This document shows positions 6,052-12,707 of a DNA stretch of 18,022 bases, in pieces. The stretch is taken from assembly GCA_036505795.1 (NCBI GenBank), contig DASXSU010000045.1, positions 1 to 18,022 of the forward strand. Direction: 5' to 3'. A program made the translations under genes and the position numbers. Below the pieces are notes generated by a model. That model worked only from the letters and a program-made list of their open reading frames with translations, did no database searches and was not told where the DNA came from. The first letter of the stretch is position 1; each line of letters starts with the position of its first letter. This DNA comes from NS-11 sp036505795. GTDB taxonomy: Bacteria > Nitrospirota > Nitrospiria > Nitrospirales > NS-4.

Positions 6052-8522
6052 CCGACCTTTTCGACCGTGACTTTGAAGAAATCCTCAGCCGCGACCTCAG
6101 AGACCACCTTCTGTCCGTCATTGCGTAGCGACTGGGGAACATTTCGGATAGGCTCGCCTGCATCCAGCCACACCTCAAGAACTTCGCCTTCATCCATCAT
6201 CTCAAGCTTGAGCTTGGTCTTGACATAGTTAATGGGGCACATGACCCCGCGCAGGTCTAAGGTGGTGATCGCCGTGCTCTTCGGAACGTTAGCGATCGCG
6301 GCAGTTGTGGCCGCCTTCGGGCTCTTGGTGGTTTCTGTGATTTCTTCCATCTTCAGTGTTTTCCCCATTTCTTCAGTCAAGGCTTTGCAAGCCTCGATAA
6401 ACCCTTTGGCGTAGGACATTTTCTCCCGCGCAAATGCGGCGGTTGTTTCCTTGGGACCGAGGTCGCCGATGCTGGACGTCGGTGTCGCGTAGGCGGAGGG
6501 TATCCGGCCTTTTTCTATCACACCCGCCCCCTCCGGCCGCGCCGAGACGCGTCCATTTTCCCCGTACCGCCGTTCAAACTCACTCAAGGTTTCGGCATCG
6601 GTGTTGGGATCGATTCCTTCCAGCACCAAGACCGCTTTCGCGCCGGCGAGCACTCCGCGGTACGCTTTATTCACGGCCATTGCGTATTGGGCCTTGCCGT
6701 CGAGCAATCGCGCCTGGTACAGCTCCTGCTCGGCTTCCAGTATCCGATTTTCGATCATCTCCAATGCGCCGCCGGCGCACTCGCCGGGACCGAGATCCTC
6801 CAGGATGAACTCCTCCTCGCCTTCCCAGTCATAATAGTAGCTGGGGTCTGAGTCGAATGACGGCAGAATGCTGTAGGGGATCAACTCCTCTTTCAGTTTG
6901 GCCTTTCCTGTCCGTTCAATAAACTCGCGGAGGCTTTCGCTGTCTCGGCGGTCCCGTCGCCACACCGACAACAGATGCGACACCGCGCCCGGCACACTCT
7001 TCGCCGGCAGCTTAATCGTCATCTGTCCGATTTTCGGCACGCCGTCGATCCGGCCCCCGAGGTGCAGTTCATAGTGCGGCGCGACATGATCCCCCAGCCG
7101 CTTGCCGACGCCGTGCAAGCCGATCGTTGAGATGTGATGCTGAGCGCACGAATTGTGACAGCCGCTGATCTTCACGGTCACATCATGCAGATCGTCCGGC
7201 ACTTTTCCGGCCGGAAAGATCTCCGCCAGCGCACGGGCCAAGCCTTTGGACGACGTAATCCCCAACCCACAAGTATCGGTGCCGGGGCACGCGATAATGT
7301 CCTCAACCAGTTCGGCACCCGGATCGCCTAGGTTGGCGTCCACCAGGCGGTGATATAAGGCCTCGATGCGGTCGTTCGGGACCCAGCGAATGCAAAGGTT
7401 TTGTTGAATCGTCGTGCGGATGTTTCCATTGGCGAACTCGTCGATGATATCGGCAACTTCCCGCATTTGCGGCGAAGGGATGTCGCCCATCGGGAGGCGA
7501 ATGAAGGCCACTGAAAACCCAGGCTGCCGTTGCGGGACCACGTTTGTGCGTCGCCACATCTGAAACGGCGTCTCCACGGGCCCGTTCGCCTCGCCGTTCG
7601 ACTTGGTGGGGTGAATCAATTTGGGCGGGGGGTCAACGACGGCCGGCAGATCCAAGTGGCCGTTATAGCCGTTGCGGATCACGGCATACTCCGCATCCAC
7701 GCGCCGCTTGAACTCCTCGAATCCCAATTTATCGATGATGAACTTCATGCGAGCTTTATTGCGATTCTTGCGATTGCCGAGATTGTCGAAGACCTTGATG
7801 ACTGAATCGCAGAGCGGTAACAGATCCTCCATCGGGACAAATTCGCGGAGAAGATGGGCGAGCCGTGGAGTCGACCCGAGGCCACCGCCGGCGGTCACGC
7901 GGAAACCGATCTCGCCGTTGGGCTTGGTGGCAGCCAGAAAGCCCAGATCATGAATGGGCGTCATCGCACAATCACGTTGGCAGCCTGAGAATGCGATTTT
8001 GAATTTTCGCGGCAGGCTTTGGTTCAGCGGATTGCGAAGCAGGTGCTGCGAGACCGCCTTGGCGTATGGGGTCACGTCCAAAAGCTCTCCTTGGCACACG
8101 CCGGCCAGGTGGCACGCCGTGACGTTCCGAACCGTGTTGCCGCATGCCTCCCGGGTCGTCAGTCCGACGGCGACAAGGCGCCGCATGATGGTGCCGACAT
8201 TTTCGAGCGCGACGTAGTGAAGCTGGATGTCCTGGCGCGTCGTCACATGACCGACACCCGTCGCATAGAGCTCGGCCACCTCGGCGATCACCCTCAGTTG
8301 CGTGGCGTTGAGTCCCCCGAAGGGGATTTTGATCCGTACCATTTGCACGCCGGGCTGGCGCTGGCCGTAGATCCCGTGTTGCAAACGGAACGGCCGAAAG
8401 GTATCGGAAGACAGTTCGGCATTCAAAACTTTGGCGGCTTCCTCTTCGAACGATTCAATCTCTTTCAGGATCTCCGCAGGAACGGAGACGGTCCCAGTTG
8501 GAATAGTGGTGGGGCTCGGCAT
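6048..8522 (-). CDS. cysI: Nitrite/sulfite reductase with HEPN-like region and C-terminal TusA-like domain (sulfite reductase by context)
   Basis: The 824-residue protein is a siroheme/[4Fe-4S] reductase of the nitrite/sulfite reductase family, which makes the six-electron reduction of sulfite to sulfide or nitrite to ammonium. Two repeats of ferredoxin-like half domain plus 4Fe-4S domain fill about residues 40-545. The C-terminal repeat has the expected quartet CX5C and CX3C (C412, C418, C455, C459). Unusually, the N-terminal repeat has one too (C137, C143, C181, C185). Residues about 580-720 are helical and resemble a HEPN domain (inference). Residues about 752-824 form a TusA/SirA-like domain with CPIN at C762. 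The ATG at 8522 is chosen over an upstream GTG (8531) because GAGGAG lies 8 nt before it. Substrate is inferred as sulfite from the adjacent cysH, cysD and cysN; sequence alone does not exclude nitrite. Confidence 0.9.
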   Translation of the reverse strand: MPSPTTIPTGTVSVPAEILKEIESFEEEAAKVLNAELSSDTFRPFRLQHGIYGQRQPGVQMVRIKIPFGGLNATQLRVIAEVAELYATGVGHVTTRQDIQLHYVALENVGTIMRRLVAVGLTTREACGNTVRNVTACHLAGVCQGELLDVTPYAKAVSQHLLRNPLNQSLPRKFKIAFSGCQRDCAMTPIHDLGFLAATKPNGEIGFRVTAGGGLGSTPRLAHLLREFVPMEDLLPLCDSVIKVFDNLGNRKNRNKARMKFIIDKLGFEEFKRRVDAEYAVIRNGYNGHLDLPAVVDPPPKLIHPTKSNGEANGPVETPFQMWRRTNVVPQRQPGFSVAFIRLPMGDIPSPQMREVADIIDEFANGNIRTTIQQNLCIRWVPNDRIEALYHRLVDANLGDPGAELVEDIIACPGTDTCGLGITSSKGLARALAEIFPAGKVPDDLHDVTVKISGCHNSCAQHHISTIGLHGVGKRLGDHVAPHYELHLGGRIDGVPKIGQMTIKLPAKSVPGAVSHLLSVWRRDRRDSESLREFIERTGKAKLKEELIPYSILPSFDSDPSYYYDWEGEEEFILEDLGPGECAGGALEMIENRILEAEQELYQARLLDGKAQYAMAVNKAYRGVLAGAKAVLVLEGIDPNTDAETLSEFERRYGENGRVSARPEGAGVIEKGRIPSAYATPTSSIGDLGPKETTAAFAREKMSYAKGFIEACKALTEEMGKTLKMEEITETTKSPKAATTAAIANVPKSTAITTLDLRGVMCPINYVKTKLKLEMMDEGEVLEVWLDAGEPIRNVPQSLRNDGQKVVSEVAAEDFFKVTVEKVG

Positions 8523-8547
8523 GGCGCGCACTCCTCGGCAGCTTTAG

Positions 8548-9009
8548 CTAGATGTGATACATGGGAACTCTTTGTTCGTCGAGTTCCCGGGTCTGGCGGC
8601 ACAGATCCGCCAGTGTCGTCTTATTCAGCGTCTCAAGCATAGCATCCTGGACATCTGCCCACAGAGTCTGGATGAGAATCTCACGGGAAGAGTGAAGGCT
8701 TTTTCCGTTCGATCCATTTCGAGTTCCATGGGGCCGATGTGTTCCTGCGATCGGGCCCTCTACCGCCTGGATGAGGTCGCCCACTAATATCTCCGCAGCC
8801 GGCTTTGCCAAACGGTATCCTCCATGAATTCCCCGTGAGCTTTCAACTAGCCCTGCATTGCGCAACGCCCGAAGAATATGCTCTAGGAACTTGATCGGAA
8901 TACACTGTCGCTCCGCGATCGCCTTTGCTTGAACGGGGGTAGCGTCGCGGGTCAACGCCAGGTCAAGAGCCGCCAGGATACCGTATTCGCCCTTAGCTGA
9001 AAGATCCAT
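8548..9009 (-). CDS. Rrf2-family transcriptional regulator, lacking Fe-S ligand cysteines
   Basis: This 153-residue protein has the Rrf2 winged-helix fold: the N-terminus SAKGEYGILAALDLAL, the recognition helix region AIAERQCIPIKFLEHILRALR (about 31-51) and the wing GLVESSRGIHGGYRLAKP (53-70). Rrf2 proteins such as IscR and NsrR bind iron-sulfur clusters with three cysteines near residues 90-106. Here that loop contains none, and the only cysteines are C36 and C137, so it resembles the cluster-free type such as CymR, the regulator of cysteine metabolism in Bacillus. It is the first gene of the cys unit, 25 bp before the reductase, and probably controls that operon, including itself, through the promoter at 9063-9091. 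The effector is unknown. Confidence 0.9.
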   Translation of the reverse strand: MDLSAKGEYGILAALDLALTRDATPVQAKAIAERQCIPIKFLEHILRALRNAGLVESSRGIHGGYRLAKPAAEILVGDLIQAVEGPIAGTHRPHGTRNGSNGKSLHSSREILIQTLWADVQDAMLETLNKTTLADLCRQTRELDEQRVPMYHI

Positions 9010-9042
9010 TATGCTCCGAGATCCTCATATACTACTGATCAT

Positions 9043-9058
9043 ATAGGAAAGATAGGAA
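9043..9058. promoter_or_regulatory. Tandem ATAGGAA direct repeat, candidate operator
   Basis: The heptamer ATAGGAA (TTCCTAT on the minus strand) occurs at 9043-9049 and 9052-9058, a 9-bp period. It covers the predicted start site of the promoter at 9063-9091. A regulator bound here would block transcription of the Rrf2/cys operon. That the Rrf2 protein binds it is inferred only from position; it is not a clean match to known Rrf2-family palindromes. Confidence 0.35.
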
Positions 9059-9062
9059 CTCA

Positions 9063-9091
9063 ACTATATCGCATTTTGTCTATTCGGTCAA
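9063..9091 (-). promoter_or_regulatory. Sigma-70-type promoter of the Rrf2/cys operon
   Basis: On the minus strand TTGACC (9086-9091) and TATAGT (9063-9068) are separated by an ideal 17-bp spacer, matching 5 of 6 positions at -35 and 5 of 6 at -10. The start site would be near 9056, about 47 nt before the regulator's ATG. The region is AT-rich compared with its surroundings, as expected for a divergent promoter region. Confidence 0.7.
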
Positions 9092-9180
9092 TACTAAATA
9101 TCCAGTTATTTTACCTTGACTTCTACCATTTCGGAGCTACTTATACGGAGAAAGGCCACCTGCTCGGCGAAGGAGTATAT

Positions 9181-11757
9181 ATGATCCGATTTGATCGATT
9201 AACCGTAAAATCCCAAGAAGCGCTGGCCGACGCGCAAAAGATCGCGGAGCGCGCGGGACATCAGCAGATCGACGTCGAGCATTTGGCACTGGCCTTGGTT
9301 CGACAAAAAGAAGGACTCACCCCAGGTCTCTTAAACAAGCTGGGAGCCGATCCCGCCACGATTGCCCGCGAATTAGAACAAGAACTCAAACGGTTGCCGC
9401 AAGTCTCCGGGCCGGGCGCCGGGCAGGTCAGCATTACGGGACGATTAAATGAGGTTTTTTCAGCCGCGGAGCAGGAAGCGGAACGGCTGAAGGACGACTA
9501 TATCAGCACCGAGCACTTGCTTCTGGCGATGATGGATGTCGGCGGGCCAGGGCCCGGCATTCTTAAAAGGCATGGGGCGAGCAAAGATCGCATCTATTCG
9601 GCGCTCACGGCTATCCGGGGCAGTCAACGGGTCACAGACCAGGAGCCGGAGGAAAAGTTTCAGGCACTTGCCAAGTACAGCCGCGATCTCACCGACCTCG
9701 CGCGCAAAGGGAAGCTGGATCCCGTGATCGGCAGGGACGAAGAAATTCGGAGGGTCATTCAAGTGCTCTCGCGGAGGACAAAAAATAACCCTGTCTTAAT
9801 CGGCGAGCCGGGCGTGGGCAAGACGGCCATCGCCGAAGGCCTGGCGCAGCGCATCGTCAATGGAGACGTTCCGGAAGGTTTAAAGAACCGGCGGGTGGTG
9901 GCCTTGGATATGGGGGCCTTAGTGGCGGGGAGCAAATTTCGTGGTGAGTTTGAAGACCGGCTGAAGGCGGTATTACGGGAGGTCGAAGAAGCGGCCGGTC
10001 AGATCATCCTCTTTATTGACGAGATCCATACGCTGGTGGGGGCGGGGGCAGCAGAAGGCTCGATGGATGCTTCGAACATGCTGAAGCCGGCGCTGGCGCG
10101 GGGTGATCTACGGTGCGTGGGCGCGACGACACTTGACGAGTATCGCAAACGCATCGAAAAGGATCCGGCCCTGGAGCGCCGATTTCAACCGGTCCTGGTA
10201 GCCGAGCCCTCCGTCGAAGACACGGTGTCGATTTTGCGTGGGCTCCGGGAGCGCTATGAAGTTCACCACGGTGTTCGGATCAAGGACTCGGCGCTGGTAG
10301 CCGCGGCGATCCTCTCGAAGCGATACATTCCCGACAGATTTTTGCCGGATAAGGCCATAGATCTGGTTGATGAGGCGGCCTCGGGGCTCCGTATGCAAAT
10401 CGACAGCATGCCGACCCCCTTGGATGAGAGGGTGCGTCGAATTCGCCAGTTGGAAATTGAGCGCGAAGGTATTCGACGGGACAAAGAGCCGGCAGCGCAG
10501 GAGCGCCTGGAAAAAATTGAGCGTGAGATCGCGGAGCTTCGTGTCGAGCTCAACGCCTTGACCAAGGAATGGGAAGCGGAAAAAGAATCTATCAGGAGAA
10601 TCCGCGCCATAAAGGAGCAGATGGAGAATGCCAGGCAGGAAGCCGAACGCGCCGAGCGGGAAGGCGATCTTGGACGGGCTGCGGAGCTCCGGTACGGGCG
10701 CATTACCGAGCTCTCCAAACAACTGCATGAGGAAAACGCGCGCCTTCAGAAGCTTCCCGGCGAGCGGCTGCTGAAGGAAGAGGTGGACGATGAGGATATC
10801 GCCCGCATCGTCGCCAAGTGGACCGGCATTCCCGTGACGCGCCTGATCGAAGCCGAAACGAAGAAGCTGGTCCATATGGAGGAACGGCTCCGGCAACGCA
10901 TCGTCGGCCAGGAGGAGGCGGTGATCGCGGTCTCCAATGCCGTGCGCCGGTCACGGGCTGGAATCCAGGATCCGAAACGGCCGATGGGGTCATTTATCTT
11001 CTTGGGCCCGACGGGCGTCGGCAAGACCGAGCTGGCTCGCGCGCTCGCAGAGTTCCTGTTCGACGACGAGCAGGCGATGGTGCGCATCGATATGTCCGAA
11101 TATATGGAAAAGCACTCGGTCGCGCGGCTCATCGGCGCCCCGCCGGGCTATGTGGGATACGAAGAAGGCGGTCAATTGACCGAGGCGGTTCGCCGGCGGC
11201 CCTATCTCGTCATCCTCTTCGATGAAATTGAAAAAGCGCATCATGATGTCCTCAATGTCCTACTGCAGCTTTTGGACGACGGGCGATTAACAGACGGCAA
11301 GGGGCGCACCGTCGACTTTAAGAACAGCGTGATCATCATGACCTCGAATATCGGAAGCCGTGAGATCCAAGAGGCGGCCGGAAACGAAGCGGAGATGCGC
11401 CGTCAGGCCCTGGAAGTGCTCCGAGAGCATTTCCGTCCTGAATTCTTAAACCGCATCGACGACATTGTGGTATTCCGCCCGTTGTCTGCCGACGAGTTGA
11501 CTCAGATCGTGGACCTACAAGTTCAGCAATTGAGTAAGCGCCTTGAAAGCAATCACATCAATCTGGTTCTGACAGACCGCGCGAAACGACATCTCGCCGT
11601 GACCGGCTACGATGTGGTGTATGGGGCGCGTCCTCTGAAGCGGCTTATTCAAAGAGAAATCCTAAATCCTCTGGCTCTAAAACTCCTGGACAGCAGCGTC
11701 CAACCGGGTCAAACCGTCGAGGTTGACGAAGAAAAAGGGCGCTTAGTTTTTCGGTAG
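9181..11757 (+). CDS. clpB: Chaperone ClpB (Hsp100 disaggregase)
   Basis: ClpB is a hexameric AAA+ ATPase that pulls proteins out of aggregates together with DnaK. The 858 residues show the Clp N-domain repeats (about 1-145), the first AAA+ module with Walker A GEPGVGKT (208-215), and a long coiled-coil middle domain rich in Glu, Arg and Lys (about 405-520) that separates ClpB from ClpA and ClpX. The second AAA+ module has GPTGVGKT (609-616), followed by the C-terminal D2-small domain. The length is typical. The start at 9181 is chosen because AAGGAG lies 5 nt upstream and MIRFDRLTVKSQEAL matches the family N-terminus; an upstream in-frame TTG would add an unrelated extension. It diverges from the Rrf2 regulator. 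No CIRCE element or clear heat-shock sigma promoter was found. Confidence 0.97.
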   Translation: MIRFDRLTVKSQEALADAQKIAERAGHQQIDVEHLALALVRQKEGLTPGLLNKLGADPATIARELEQELKRLPQVSGPGAGQVSITGRLNEVFSAAEQEAERLKDDYISTEHLLLAMMDVGGPGPGILKRHGASKDRIYSALTAIRGSQRVTDQEPEEKFQALAKYSRDLTDLARKGKLDPVIGRDEEIRRVIQVLSRRTKNNPVLIGEPGVGKTAIAEGLAQRIVNGDVPEGLKNRRVVALDMGALVAGSKFRGEFEDRLKAVLREVEEAAGQIILFIDEIHTLVGAGAAEGSMDASNMLKPALARGDLRCVGATTLDEYRKRIEKDPALERRFQPVLVAEPSVEDTVSILRGLRERYEVHHGVRIKDSALVAAAILSKRYIPDRFLPDKAIDLVDEAASGLRMQIDSMPTPLDERVRRIRQLEIEREGIRRDKEPAAQERLEKIEREIAELRVELNALTKEWEAEKESIRRIRAIKEQMENARQEAERAEREGDLGRAAELRYGRITELSKQLHEENARLQKLPGERLLKEEVDDEDIARIVAKWTGIPVTRLIEAETKKLVHMEERLRQRIVGQEEAVIAVSNAVRRSRAGIQDPKRPMGSFIFLGPTGVGKTELARALAEFLFDDEQAMVRIDMSEYMEKHSVARLIGAPPGYVGYEEGGQLTEAVRRRPYLVILFDEIEKAHHDVLNVLLQLLDDGRLTDGKGRTVDFKNSVIIMTSNIGSREIQEAAGNEAEMRRQALEVLREHFRPEFLNRIDDIVVFRPLSADELTQIVDLQVQQLSKRLESNHINLVLTDRAKRHLAVTGYDVVYGARPLKRLIQREILNPLALKLLDSSVQPGQTVEVDEEKGRLVFR

Positions 11758-11789
11758 CAAGAACTCAACCGAAAGCGACGCGTGAAAAC

Positions 11790-11818
11790 TTGACAGTCTT
11801 CGGCGAGATTGGTATGAG
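11790..11818 (+). promoter_or_regulatory. Sigma-70-type promoter of the Fis-type regulator gene
   Basis: A perfect -35 TTGACA (11790-11795) is followed after exactly 17 bp by TATGAG (11813-11818), which matches 4 of 6 positions of the -10. The predicted start near 11825 leaves a 30-nt leader before the ATG at 11855. This indicates that the small regulator gene can be transcribed apart from clpB. Confidence 0.6.
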
Positions 11819-11854
11819 TACAAACTTCCTCCCAAACATTCTTTTCGGAGCTGT

Positions 11855-12427
11855 ATGCCAATACGAAATGTGGTTCAGGTTTTGCTGTTGACCGCCGACC
11901 CCGATCTCGCGGAACTCTATCGACATGAGTGCCCCGAGTGCGTGGTCACGATCGCCAAGGATGCCTCTGCCCTGAGCAGGAAGCCGGGGAAACATCGCTT
12001 CGATGCGGTCATAGTGGAGGGCCGCAAGGATTGGATGAACGAAGTGAAAGCCCTGTCCGGCACGGCGGCGCCTGCGCCTGTCATGACGTTGGTTGGCTCC
12101 GTGCCATTTTTGCGTCGAGCGAGTGAATCGGTCAAGGCATTGTCAAACGGCCACGCCGTGCCGCGCGCGACGACAAAGTTGCCACAAGAACTAGGATTCG
12201 ATGAATACGTCGACGCCAAGCTTCGCGATTTTGTGCGCCGTATGAAACTTGGCGCTGGATCCCACCTTCATTCACTTTTAATGAAGGCGGTCGAGAAACC
12301 TCTGATCTCGCTGGTCCTCGAGGAAACGCGTGGCAACCAGATCCAGGCCGCGGCTCTGCTCGGCTTGAATCGTAATACGCTTCGCAAGAAGATTAAGGAG
12401 CTCAATATTCCGCTGGTCACAAAGTAA
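11855..12427 (+). CDS. Small regulator: degenerate receiver-like domain plus Fis-type helix-turn-helix
   Basis: The 190-residue protein ends in a clear Fis/NtrC-type DNA-binding domain (about 147-185), with LVLEETRGNQIQAAALLGLN and NTLRKKIKEL as the helix-turn-helix. The N-terminal 95 residues look like a receiver fold that has lost its chemistry: the first strand VLLLTADPD resembles a response-regulator beta-1, but where the phospho-accepting aspartate would stand at the end of beta-3 (FDAVIVEG) there is E55. No AAA+ sigma-54 activator domain lies between the two parts. GGAG precedes the ATG by 5 nt, and the gene has its own promoter. It follows clpB by about 100 bp; a role in stress control is possible only by neighbourhood. 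Targets are unknown. Confidence 0.75.
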   Translation: MPIRNVVQVLLLTADPDLAELYRHECPECVVTIAKDASALSRKPGKHRFDAVIVEGRKDWMNEVKALSGTAAPAPVMTLVGSVPFLRRASESVKALSNGHAVPRATTKLPQELGFDEYVDAKLRDFVRRMKLGAGSHLHSLLMKAVEKPLISLVLEETRGNQIQAAALLGLNRNTLRKKIKELNIPLVTK

Positions 12428-12433
12428 AAGATT

Positions 12434-12455
12434 GTAACGCGATCGTTGTCGTTAC
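12434..12455. other. Short inverted repeat downstream of the Fis-type gene
   Basis: GTAACG (12434-12439) and CGTTAC (12450-12455) form a perfect 6-bp inverted repeat with a 10-nt loop, 7 bp after the stop codon. It is followed by C residues, not a T run, so it is not a standard intrinsic terminator. A second small hairpin (TCTCG / CGAGA, 12465-12477) follows. Either could protect or end the transcript; nothing more can be said. Confidence 0.3.
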
Positions 12456-12525
12456 CCCGCCCAATCTCGAGACGAGAAAACCTGTGCTTTATCCAGTTTT
12501 CCCTGGTTCCACGCAGGGTTCGATC

Positions 12526-12555
12526 TTGACAATGTCGCGGCGCGCGTATTAGCAT
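12526..12555 (+). promoter_or_regulatory. Candidate promoter of tRNA-Val (and possibly thrS operon)
   Basis: A perfect -35 TTGACA (12526-12531) and TAGCAT (12550-12555) are separated by 18 bp. The start site would be near 12562, about 7 nt before the tRNA. The spacer is very GC-rich (GCGGCGCGCG), like the discriminator-type regions of stable-RNA genes, although here it lies between the hexamers. Confidence 0.5.
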
Positions 12556-12568
12556 GACGCCTGATATT

Positions 12569-12643
12569 AGGCGCGTAGCTCAGGGGGAGAGCGCTACCTT
12601 GACACGGTAGAGGTCGACGGTTCAAGACCGTCCGCGCCTACCA
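12569..12643 (+). tRNA. tRNA-Val (anticodon GAC)
   Basis: The 75-nt sequence folds into a complete cloverleaf: acceptor AGGCGCG (12569-12575) with CGCGCCT (12633-12639), D stem GCTC/GAGC, and anticodon stem CTACC/GGTAG around loop TTGACAC, placing GAC at 12601-12603. The variable region is AGGTC, and the T stem GACGG/CCGTC encloses TTCAAGA. The discriminator base is A (12640) and CCA (12641-12643) is encoded. GAC reads the valine codons GUC and GUU. It lies 64 bp upstream of thrS in the same direction. Confidence 0.95.
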
Positions 12644-12653
12644 TACAAGTGAT

Positions 12654-12693
12654 CAACTCCCCGGCATCCACGGTCGCAGAAAGTTGTTTTTTT
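12654..12693 (+). terminator. Possible weak terminator or attenuator between tRNA-Val and thrS
   Basis: CAACT (12654-12658) can pair with AGTTG (12682-12686), with an inner CCG/CGG pairing, and is followed at once by seven T residues (12687-12693). The stem is short and interrupted, so termination would be inefficient. It may trim the tRNA transcript or attenuate readthrough into thrS. Confidence 0.3.
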
Positions 12694-12707
12694 AAGTTGG
12701 AGAAGCT

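Noticed and set aside
8523..8531. A GTG start at 8531 for the sulfite reductase
   Set aside because: The Shine-Dalgarno GAGGAG would touch the GTG; it is correctly spaced (8 nt) for the ATG at 8522.
9116..9146. A clpB promoter from TTGACT (9116-9121) and TTATAC (9141-9146)
   Set aside because: The spacer would be 19 bp and the -10 match is poor; shifted alternatives are no better. No CIRCE or heat-shock sigma -10 was found, so the clpB promoter is left unassigned.
9076..9180. An upstream TTG start for ClpB adding 35 residues
   Set aside because: The extension has no similarity to ClpB, while the ATG at 9181 has AAGGAG at ideal spacing and the family N-terminus.
10108..10896. A 262-codon minus-strand frame opposite clpB
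   Set aside because: ClpB motifs are continuous on the plus strand across this span; the antisense product has no recognisable domain.
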